Positions 1 through 10,000 of a stretch of DNA of 64,000 nt are shown here, in pieces. Each line of letters begins with the position of its first letter. The first letter of the stretch is position 1. Made by a program: the position numbers and the translations under genes. This stretch comes from Dendrophyllia cribrosa. Its lineage: Eukaryota; Cnidaria; Anthozoa; Scleractinia; Dendrophylliidae. The stretch lies in contig JAJLRJ010000010.1 of the NCBI GenBank assembly GCA_024195265.1, positions 39,511,298-39,575,297 on the forward strand, in the 5' to 3' direction. The notes beneath the pieces were generated by a model. The model did no database searches. It was not told the origin of the DNA and was given only the letters and a program-made list of their open reading frames with translations.

Positions 1-610
1 AAGGCCCTATTTTATTGCCTTAAATGTTGTCAATGTCCTTGAAACTTACAGGCCATATAAACAACAAACAACAACGATTTATTTAATAAAAGACTAAAAA
101 AAAGATAGTACAAAGTTAATGTAAAGTATAATTACATTTTCAGATTTCTGAAAATCAAGAGCACTTCTTTTAAAAAAACCTATATTACATCTCAACTGGC
201 CGATCAACTGCAACTGCAACACTGTAAATCCTTGGCAACCTAGGTCCTGGGTACCCTAACGTAACTTATGTCTGGTTATGTTGACTTATGAATGCAACAA
301 AACCTCATCTATACTAAGAAAAATCACCAAAAGTTAAAAAAGAAAATTACAAGAAAAAAAATAAAAAAATAGAAATAGTATTCTCAATGCCTTATTAATG
401 AATATTTGCGTGCGTTATTAATGAATATTTGCGTGTCCTTTTTCGATATCAAAGTCAACGATTTATTTTCAAATAATAAAACAAAATATATTAGCAACCC
501 GCAAATAACTTATTAGTTAAACGTGGCGGGTTGCTGCACACTAAACAATTGCAGAAGCTCACTATATTCATTCACTTCATTCATTCATTTTGTCATTAAC
601 CACATTAAAA

Positions 611-669
<59 letters not shown>

Positions 670-1820
670 AATACACTATAAAGATGATAAAGTGATGATT
701 AATCTCGAGATGTCAATTTTTTTTATAAATTATCATTTTTTTTATAAAAATTATCAAGCGGTTTCCAAATTATCATCACATTTGTAGGCGTAGACCAAAT
801 TACATACAAAAATAGCAACAAGAGCAGTTGAACGCACGCTAATCAAATCCTTCTTTCTCGCAATCGGTCAAAGCAACCCCCCTCACTTTTTCAAACACGA
901 TTTCAAATGGAATCAAACTACTATGAGATGAAACTGTATTCCCAAAGCGCATCGTTTTCTTTAGATATTGGCCAATTATGTCGATAGTACGCTTTTCACT
1001 GTATTTTTAATCGCGAAAACTTCACCCCCAAAAATTTTACAGAATTTGTCCAATCTTTACCACAATCGAGGCGCTTATGGGTGGTACAAGCTCCCTGAAG
1101 CGATTGCCGAAAAAACCTCCTGGTGCGGAGAAATACGACGACAAGTAAAAATCGTCATGGCGTCATTACGTTGCTATGGCAACTCCGATGTTAATATAAC
1201 ACTGGTCTTGACAAATTTTCATCTTTATCTATTACAGCTGTAGTGAGCGTTTTTCCATAGCACTGTTAATGGCGTCGTAGTTAATGCTCAAAACTTGGGG
1301 GGTATCGCCCCCAAAAAATCCAGTCGAGCCACCTTAAATCTTTATCACTTGTATTACAGTACGTGTTCTCTCTTTTCTATTAACTAAACAAATACATTAG
1401 CCTTTTAGGTCAAACAAATTCAACTGATACAAAGAAAACATTACATTAAATAATTTCACTTTAATTTACTAAAAGGAACACAAATGCTTGACTATAAAAT
1501 ATTGTCCCACTACGTTTTAAACTAAAAACGTGATTAAAAAGAAAGTTTTAAATTGACATGATGCAACTGTTGGTTCAAAGAAGGTTGTTCCCATTTGATA
1601 TGCAAAGCTTCCTTTATCTTAAGCTGAAAATGTGTGACAATCACACATTCTTTCATTTATTTGTCAAAGGTGTTTTCTCTCATTAGCATTTTCATTTACT
1701 TAGTATAAATTCAACTTTGTAACTTAAAATTTCAAACTGAAGATGACAAAGGATTGTCGAAACATGTCTTTTAAAATCAAGACAGTTGTCATTGCTTTGA
1801 AAATTATTACTTGCTTGCTA
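1..1820. other. Gene-less repeat-rich stretch
   Basis: No open frame here has the look of coding sequence: the plus-strand frames near 590 and 968 are short, and the first is a translated trinucleotide repeat. The stretch is very AT-rich with long A runs. I see no RNA gene or splice-bounded exon. Confidence 0.5.
616..668. repeat. (AAT)n microsatellite
   Basis: About 17 perfect AAT/TAA trinucleotide units. It creates an artificial polyasparagine reading frame on the plus strand. Similar AAT tracts recur in ferritin B intron 4 at about 27435 and 27640. Confidence 0.95.
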
Positions 1821-1840
1821 TTATCCAGACCCTTTTAAAT

Positions 1841-2489
1841 TAAAAAAAAAAAATGAAACTAGAAAAAACATCATAATTTTATGCAAAAATAAAATTGAAA
1901 AAATAAAAATAATATTAACTGAACAACTCCGAGACTGACATGTCGCATGTGCTGGCCGGGAGATTGAAATGGGCAGCACAGGCCTTCTTGAGGTTGGTAA
2001 GCGGTAGTTCCCCAAATTCAAAAGGAACAAATTCTCTTGGTTGAACAGGCCTGTAGGTTTGTTTATTGCATGTCCAGCTCCTCTGCCAGCCTCTGAACAA
2101 GTTATGGGGTGCCGCTCCAGCTTTGCCTCGTTGTCCCATTGCATCGATCCTCATCCTCTTTACTTGCATCTGTCCTTCAAGTTCTTCTGAATATAGCTTA
2201 TTAATATGTAAACACAAAATGAGCACCTTTCTTGTTCAAATGAAGGACAGGAATCCACGGCTGAGCAGCCTCTCAAGCAACACATGAAAATCATTTTACT
2301 TCCTAATTTCTATGAGAATGCTGGGCCAATTTATTAACATGTAAGAATCCAAACGCTTTTGAATTTGATTTTAGTATTGATATTTTTCCACTCAGGTTTC
2401 CATGTCGTTTTCTTATCAAGTTATTATTTTTATTTTTTCAATTTTATTTTTGCATAAAATTATGGTTTTTTTTTTAGTTTCATTTTTTT
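1841..2489. repeat. Inverted repeat arms around the exon-like ORF
   Basis: The left arm (about 1841-1916) and the right arm (about 2413-2489) are reverse complements over roughly 75 bp with few mismatches. Both are T/A-rich with the shared core ATAATTTTATGCAAAAATAA. They enclose about 500 bp containing the exon-like minus-strand ORF. This is consistent with a foldback or TIR element, though AT-richness lowers the significance. Confidence 0.55.
1915..2226 (-). pseudogene. Exon-like ORF of unrecognised protein, probably a fragment
   Basis: I do not recognise this protein. The minus-strand frame has balanced composition unlike the surrounding AT-rich DNA: a basic start, then Trp, Pro and Cys-containing segments such as GWQRSWTCNKQ and FVPFEFGELPLTNLKKAC. 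It stops after SELFS. It looks like a single exon or a captured coding fragment, because no companion exon is evident nearby. It lies between two AT-rich inverted arms (about 1841-1916 and 2413-2489), which suggests it is inside, or was carried by, a foldback element. The start is uncertain; the first ATG of the open frame need not be used. It could also be chance, but the amino-acid composition argues mildly against that. Confidence 0.3.
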
Positions 2490-2584
2490 AAATATATAAT
2501 CCTTGAGAATTTTCCATTTGTACATACATTGTTATTGAAATCAGCCAGTATTTGTCTTGAAATATTTCATGTAATTTTCTTATG

Positions 2585-2656
2585 AGAATACTGGGCCACT
2601 AGTTTGGCCTGACTATCGATAGAATACTGGGCCACTAGTTTGGCCTGACTATCGAT
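2585..2656. repeat. 36-bp tandem duplication
   Basis: A 36-bp unit containing TGGGCCACTAGTTTGGCC and ATCGAT occurs twice head to tail, without mismatch. A truncated third start follows at 2657. Confidence 0.9.
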
Positions 2657-3360
2657 AGAATAGTGGGCAAAAACACAAACGCATTTTGGCTGCATGCATT
2701 ATACACGTTAATATCGTATTCTTGATTTATATTAGTGAATAAAATAAAATAAAATTGTCTGTTTGTGTCATATGTTGTCCTTTGCTATAAGGCAAGAACA
2801 ACATACATGTATAAGCCATCAGCGCCATTTTCGTTTTTATGTCATACAACAAAAATTCCCAAGAGGAGGGGGGGGGGAGGAGGCACTTATTGAGATCATG
2901 TGGAGCGCCAAAACAATCATGGTGGACAAAAAAGTTTTTACTTTAATTTAACTATCACAATACTATGGCAATTCTGATCCAACTGTTGCAATAATATCGC
3001 AAAAGTGCCAATAGTCACCCCTAAAAGACACACTATGATAGTTTCATTGTACTGATATAGAATTAAGGGTTAACAGAGCTGGAGCATTATTGATAGAAAT
3101 ATACTTTTTTGTAGTAAAAACGAGTGGGATTAAAACGCGACCTTTCGACCGTTCTATGGTCATTATCAAGCAAAAGTGAGGATAACAATTTACATAAGTA
3201 CTAAATATATGGTTGAACAAAGAAGTGAAATATGAAAAACGGGGTGTTAAAAACAATAACAGTATGCAATAAGAAATAATTAAAACTATGTAAAAACTTT
3301 CGCACGAATTGCGCATTGAGACTTGGTCTCAGTGCTCGCTTAGTTAAAAAACCTTTACTT

Positions 3361-4436
3361 ATAATATATTTTTTGGCTCTTTAACCCATTGACACCTGAA
3401 CCGCCCGTAACCGCCCGTACAAGACTCCACTGCTTTAAAAAATTGTAACTTTCTCAATCGTGCGAACATTGCCTTAACTAGCAGTTGTGAGCATTGACTA
3501 GAAAGTCTTTCAAATTGAGATACCCAATAAACACAAAAAAGTCAGTGATTTTTGCAGAATATCAGCGTTTGAATTTGGACAATAACAAAAATTACCGTTT
3601 TTAACGTCATAGAAAAACAACAAAAATCACGTTTTTGCCTTTAGTTTTTTTTATTCAAATCATCATGGCAAACCCAAAAATCAACAGTCACAGCAAAATT
3701 CAGTCCTAGTCCTAGCTTAGCAGTGAATTTTTTTGCTCTTATTCGTTGCTCGGGCCGAGCTCTAGCCTCTCGTTCTAATGCATACTGACCTTGCCTCAAT
3801 TTTCAATATCACCACCGCACTGCATGCTGGGAAATGGCCAAGAATTTTGACAGCGTTCGTTTCTTTCCGCACACATTTCATATTTATACTAAGTCCACAG
3901 CCACTCCGACCCACCGCCGAAATTTTGCGCTTGTTGTGTTCTCCTGTGGTCGCAACTTCCAAAATATGCCGCAGTAGGTCGAGAAATTCATCCAGAGTCG
4001 AGTCCCAAAGCTGCTTCGTTTCCAGGCGGCCATTTTTTCCAGTTCAACGAGCAACGAGCCAAATTCGCAAACGAAGTACAACAACTAACTCGCTTCATTG
4101 AGAAGTGGACTCTGAACTACCTCCAAGCTTAATGATGCTCACCAGGCAGCTACTAAAGATGAAAAATGGCTGTGAACTTACCAAAAATCGTAGATAATTC
4201 ATATTGGACCCTTTATTGCAAATCAAGCAAGCAAAATGAGATCGTCACAATGACGTTTCCAGTAAACTCGAGCCTTCAGTGTTTTAGAACAGCAGCACTT
4301 TCAATGGTAACTTCAAATATGCAGTCACGAAATCCTATGGGGCGTGTGTATGCAGAAAATCACTCAAAAACGTAAAAATCCTCAGGTGTGAATGGGTTAA
4401 AGTGATACTAAAAATAGGTGATATTGTGCCTTTGAA
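3361..4436 (-). mobile_element. Remnant of a TTAA-type MITE split by a younger insertion
   Basis: The bases just left of 3381 (ttttttggctct) and just right of 4400 (agtgatactaaaaataggtg) join into the reverse complement of one end of the element at 9611-10003. The remnant is therefore an older copy of that family, interrupted by the 3381-4400 element. Its outer end near 4424-4436 is degraded, and the opposite end was not found. Confidence 0.6.
3381..4400 (+). mobile_element. piggyBac-like non-autonomous element, copy 1
   Basis: A 1,020-bp element bounded by TTAA on both sides. Its terminal inverted repeats read TTAACCCATTgACACCTGA at the left and the complement with one change at the right. 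A TTAA target duplication followed by CCC is the piggyBac-superfamily signature. Open frames inside are short and occur on both strands, so no transposase is encoded. It is nearly identical to 4995-6013 but in opposite orientation, so the two copies flank the last PCBD exon as 1-kb inverted arms. Confidence 0.85.
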
Positions 4437-4469
4437 TTGAGTACCAATTTCTTTTTTTCGCAATTTCAA

Positions 4470-4475
4470 TTTATT
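4470..4475 (-). terminator. Poly(A) signal of the PCBD gene
   Basis: AATAAA on the minus strand, 62 nt past the PCBD stop codon. It is the first such hexamer downstream. Confidence 0.6.
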
Positions 4476-4536
4476 TCTATAATTATTCATGATCACAATA
4501 ATATTCTTATCTATAACTGTTGCTTAGCTAACAGTC

Positions 4537-6930
4537 TCACATAGAAGTGGCAGCTTTGTCCATAAACTTTGCCAGCTTGACATCTTTGGATGACAGCCCC
4601 CCACAGTCATGTGTACTGAGGGTCACTTGCACCCTGCTATACACATTAAACCATTCAGGGTGATGGTCCATCTTCTCAGATGTAAGCGCCACGCGGGTCA
4701 TGAAACCAAAAGCCTGATTAAAATTCTTGAACTTAAACTCCTTGTAAATAGCGTCACGTCCTTTGACTTCTGTCCAACCTGAAGACTTTAGGGGCTGAAG
4801 TTCTGTTTCCCTTTCTTCAGCAGTAAATTTGGGGACTTTTGGTGAAGACTGAAAAATGAACAAAATTTTTGAAATTGTGGAAAATATTATTTTTCGAGTA
4901 CTTTAACCTCGCAAAAAAAAATTGCTGTCCACACTGGCAAAAAAAAAAAACAGATTTCAGCACTTGAGAAGATAATAACATTCTCAAAAATAATTTAACC
5001 CATTCACACCTGAGGATTTTTACGTTTTTGAGTGATTTTCTGCATACACACGCCCCATAGGATTTCGTGACTGCATATTTGGAGTTACCATTGAAAGTGC
5101 TGCTGTTCTAAAACACTGAAGGCTCGAGTTTACTGGAAACGTCATTGTGACGATCTCATTTTGCTTGCTTGATTTGCAATAAAGGGTCCAATATGAATTA
5201 TCTACGATTTTTGGTAAGTTCACAGCCATTTTTCATCTTTAGTAGCTGCCTGGTGAGCATCATTAAGCTTGGAGGTAGTTCAGAGTCCACTTCTCAATGA
5301 AGCGAGTTAGTTGTTGTACTTCGTTTGCGAATTTGGCTCGTTGCTCGTTGAACTGGAAAAATGGCCGCCTGGAAACGAAGCAGCTTTGGGACTCGACTCT
5401 GGATGAATTTCTCGACCTACTGCGGCATATTTTGGAAGTTGCGACCACAGGAGAACACAACAAGCGCAAAATTTCGGAGGTGGGTCGGAGTGGCTGTGGA
5501 CTTAGTATAAATATGAAATGTGTGCGGAAAGAAACGAACGCTGTCAAAATTCTTGGCCATTTCCCAGCATGCAGTGCGGTGGTGATATTGAAAATTGAGG
5601 CAAGGTCAGTATGCATTAGAACGAGAGGCTAGAGCTCGGCCCGAGCAACGAATAAGAGCAAAAAAATTCACTGCTAAGCTAGGACTAGGACTGAATTTTG
5701 CTGTGAATGTTGATTTTTGGGTTTGCCATGATGATTTGAATAAAAAAAACTAAAGGCAAAAACGTGATTTTTGTTGTTTTTCTATGACGTTAAAAATGGT
5801 AATTTTTGTTATTGTCCAAATTCAAACGCTGATATTCTGCAAAAATCGCTGACTTTTTTGTGTTTATTGGGTATCTCAATTTGAAAGACTTTCTAGTCAA
5901 TGCTCACAACTGCTAGTTAAGGCAATGTTCGCACGATTGAGAAAGTTACAATTTTTTAAAGCAGTGGAGTCTTGTACGGGCGGTTACGGGCGGTTCAGGT
6001 GTCAATGGGTTAATTGCCATGAACAGAAGCCACTAAATTAAACTGTGCTTCTCGTTTGGACCATAAAACCATGAAGCCACTCAAAAAGACCCTGCCCTTT
6101 TTACACCATGAAGCCAATAATTTAGAATCTTCATTGTACTTTTTAACTCTCAGTGAAGATGGATGGATTAACTGATGTTGACTATCATCTACTGGCGAAT
6201 CAAGCTCATCGTAACAAGATGGCTGATCGAACGTTCCTCCCTAGTTTATTTCACTGCTTAGGTGAAATTTTGTGTCATATTTCATCCTGGGATGACATTC
6301 ATCCTGGTGCTTGTGTCGACATAGCCTCGGGCCCTTAGTTAACCTCATTCCCAGGGTCTCCCCTTTCAGGTTGCCAGCCCTTAGTTAGTGGCTTCATGGC
6401 CTGGTCTAATTTATTGGCTTTACAGCTTTATGTGGTGAATTTAAAGCAAAGGGCCTAAATTTATTTAGTGGCTTCATAACAAGGCTTCACATAATTTATG
6501 GTTTTATACCAAACATTAGGGCATAAATTATGCCTTTAATACATTTTGTTCCATTTTCTTTGTTGCTCTGCACAACCTACAATGTGAAATGACTATAAAA
6601 GTTCAAAGTCTGAAGAAGGATGTAATTTATAACAGTTAACCCTAACATTAATTTCAATATTTGACTTTAGTTTATTTATTTTAAGTCAAGCTTAACTTAA
6701 GACTTTCATGTAGTGTCCCCAATGATTTTTACAGTTCTACTGTTTTTAATATCCGATTTATTTGTTTAACCCAAAAATAACTACCTAACCAAAAGCTAGC
6801 CAGCTGTTAAAGGACTAACCCTAACGTTACTCATGTATATCTCTAGTAATTCACTCACCATAACTGGAAACGTTCGAAAAAACCTCAGACAATTTACAGG
6901 TGAACACCTCTGCACAAACAACTTGTTCAT
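4537..6930 (-). CDS. PCBD: Pterin-4a-carbinolamine dehydratase (PCBD family)
   Basis: Two coding exons, 6898-6930 and 4537-4848, both phase 0, give 114 residues; the family norm is about 104. The enzyme dehydrates 4a-hydroxytetrahydrobiopterin in the recycling of the BH4 cofactor used by aromatic amino-acid hydroxylases; in vertebrates it is also the HNF1 dimerisation cofactor. The catalytic histidines are present: His73-His74 in [10 protein letters not shown] and His91 in [10 protein letters not shown], with GRDAI and [11 protein letters not shown] also conserved. Exon 2 follows the acceptor tttttcag. Exon 1 supplies [11 protein letters not shown] before donor gtaaat and is an inferred start, chosen because the phase fits. 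The intron holds a 1-kb piggyBac-like element (4995-6013). It is head to head with PEX19. Family call near certain; first exon moderately sure. Confidence 0.93.
4995..6013 (-). mobile_element. piggyBac-like non-autonomous element, copy 2
   Basis: Near-identical inverted copy of the 3381-4400 element, 1,019 bp with TTAA at both ends and the same TIRs, lying in the PCBD intron. Only scattered substitutions separate the copies, so both moved recently or one templated the other. It has no transposase. Confidence 0.85.
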
Positions 6931-7021
6931 ATTTCACATCGCGCGGACGACCATCAGAGGATTGGCACTAGACACAGTTAATCGCTGGCCAAATCACTTT
7001 GATGCAGCATGGGCTCAAAAC
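6931..7021. promoter_or_regulatory. Compact bidirectional promoter, PCBD and PEX19
   Basis: Only 91 bp separate the inferred PCBD start codon (6930, minus) from the PEX19 start codon (7022, plus). An ATTGG (inverted CCAAT box) lies near 6960, and a CG-rich patch (gcgcggacga) at 6941. A seven-codon upstream ORF with its own stop (6934-6954, minus) would precede the PCBD start if transcription begins beyond it. No TATA box is seen. Confidence 0.55.
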
Positions 7022-10000
7022 ATGGCGGATGGAAGTTCGATGGAACCTCAGAAGAGCGGAGATGATGAATTAGACGAACTTCTTGACAGTAAGCTCTTTC
7101 TTTGCGTTTATTTAACTTTCAGTGAATGTTTTATCCGCTCGCAAAGTCATACGTGCAAAGTATGGCTAGCGGCTTTCACGTGAGCCTTGCCAAAAAGAGA
7201 TGAAGTTGCACAATCCAGCACAATCATGATCATATGATAATGCCGGGGGATAAGGATCATGACGCACTGTCACTCTCAAGGCAAAGTACTCGCTATTATA
7301 CTCTTGATCAAAGTTTCATATTTGACAAAATTTCTCGAAAAATGCTTACCTGTACCACAGTACCACCGAATATACTGCTCTGTCATGTGAATGGTGATCA
7401 CTAACTAAAAAGTTCAACAATTACACCATACCGGGAGTACCCGGGGGTACCATACTGCACGGGCCAATTACTTAACCCTTTGACTCCCAGAGTCAATTAC
7501 AGAGACATGCAGTGTGTTTTATAACTTTTGGGTCTGATGGTGAAACCCTGTGAGGGGTGGCGAATGGTAAATCCGAGACTTGCCGAGACCCTTGTTTCAA
7601 AATCTGAGACCGAGACAGCAGCTATATTATAAAATCCGAGCCTGAGATGGCCCAATGTAGGGAAAAAATCGAGCCCGAGACTCGGTGCCAAAAATATTTG
7701 ATTCTAATTGCACTGCTCTTGGTCACCTATCAAACAACAAAAAAGGATAACTACTAACTAGTTACAAATTAATGTTTTAGCTTTACGGCCTATTACCACA
7801 CGCACCTGTGCTGTGGTGTGACCATTCAAATTAAACCTCTTCAGCAGTTCTTTTGCATGGTACCATTTGTTTTTCAAGGTTTTACAAAATAAAATATTTG
7901 GGATTTTGTAAAAAAAAAATGATCATTGGCACTCTTGGGAGTTGAAGGGTTAAACTGACTGACCTCTTTAGACCACAGGCAGCCCAAGCCCACACTTGGG
8001 CTAAACTGTACAATACTTGGCCACTTATTTGCATCTCGTTGAATAAGAATGGATCCTTTTGTTTTCATATGCCTTGTTCTATAAAACGTTCTAGGATAAT
8101 TATGTAAATAAGTGGCCGGGTATTCTAAAATCGCTCCCAGACTTGTTCCAAGGTACTGTGATTTATTTGTGTGCAGCAGCATATTTTTAAATGACCAGTA
8201 AAAATGTCCCATTTTGCCAATGAGAAGAAGGTCACTCTAAAGTAGTCAAGTGGAGGTACATGTAGCTGCAAGAGGATTTCTAAAGTTAATTTTAATTTGA
8301 AGTTAATTTTTAAGTTTAGTAGTGGAAATCAGTTAATGCAGCAGTGGAGCTACATGTATTATAAAACCCATGCAGAAAAAAAAAACATCTGCAGATCAGT
8401 AATGCTAGTTGAGTCACAGTATGCAAATTCTATGAGGAACTCCGCCATAAATAATAATAAATTTATCATCAAAGAGTAATGGAAGGTTTTAAATACATGT
8501 AGTTATTTTGGATTTGGGATTCTTTTCTCAGCACAGTGCCAAAACATGACTCATTGTTCTCATGTAATTATTATTACACTGTAATTTACCAAGGTGCCCT
8601 TGAAGATTTTGACAAAAATGTCCCCTCAACAACACAACAGTCATCAGGGAGTATTTCCCAAAATGTGGTTAAATCATCCAGTTCTAAAGAGGGAGCAGAA
8701 AGCAAAGTTGAACCAGGCAGTAGCACCACAACCTTGAATGCTCCTCAAAGTACTGACGCATCAGGTTCATCACAAGATGATTGTAATGCTCATCTGGAGG
8801 CACACTTTGCTAAAGCAGCAGAAGACCTAGAAAGTGCCATGAAGTCAATGCTAGGAGATGAACCTGAATTAATGGCTCAGCTGGGTCAGTTTGCTCAAGC
8901 AGCGGCTAAAGCTGACCATGGTAAGGTTTTGAATATGATCTACATTAAAGGGGATGTTAACAAAATACTGGATGTATGACTTTCATACTGGTACAAGACA
9001 AAAACTTTTGTACTGCAATTACATAATGTAAACCATTTTCATAGCAGTATGATGACTTTATACTGTAACAAAATTAAATAAGTACAAGACAAACTGCTAA
9101 ATTGCATTTACATGATATTGGTTTTGGTACATGTACAGCTACCAGGATGACCTCATACTGTAATGATTTAAACTGGGATGAGATTTCGGAAGAAAACTTA
9201 CCATGATATTGATTGAACACCAACACATTGTCTGTATCGGGTGGATGTCATTTTAAAAGCACTCCACTGTAATATGCTGTTCCATGAAATATATCCACAC
9301 CCACCCCAAGGAAGGTTGTTGGAAATTCTGAGGGGGAGGGGGATCTCAAAAGCCAACATTTTTAAAAGAAAAGTATGAAGCAAAATTTGAATTTCCAGAG
9401 GGGAGGGGGGGGGGGAGGGGGGGGAGGGGGGGGGGGGGGACTCAAACAACAAAACCTTTTGTGTGTGGGGTATGGATATTTTCTGGAACAACACAATAAC
9501 CTTTTACTGTGTTTTTTATTAATTTTGTCTTTATCCCAATAATTACGTGACAGTCACCATAACTAGTAATCCTAATGTAGTTCAGTTTGCTTAGATCAAG
9601 CCAACATTACTTAAAGGGACACTGTCACCTATTTTTAGTATCACTTTGAAAAGCCAAAAAAACATGTTTGTTTCAATGGAAACCTTAAAATAATGGTCCA
9701 GTTTTGTTAACAAATACTCTACCAGTGCACAGAAACTAGTATTCATTATCTTTGGCTGCGGATAGCCAGGATGGAAATGGATTGCAACTTGAAAAAATTG
9801 GCCAATTTTTTCAAGTTCCTCCCAAGAGTCGTAGAAAAATCGCAGAAAAACTTATTATGGTTTGTTCTTCCTTGAAGAAATCACTTGATATTATCTTCTT
9901 GGTGTTCTAAAAGCAATTTTATGTTTGAGCAAAGGTACTTTGTCATATATTTAGTGTATTTTGACCAAAACACAGCAAAATCTGCGTGACAATGCCCCTT

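Noticed and set aside
590..787. Small ORF with polyasparagine
   Set aside because: The Asn run is translation of an AAT microsatellite; the rest is AT-rich filler.
3762..4101. Overlapping ORFs on both strands, repeated at 5263-5632
   Set aside because: They lie inside the 1-kb TTAA elements, overlap on opposite strands, lack family motifs, and are shared only because the elements are copies.
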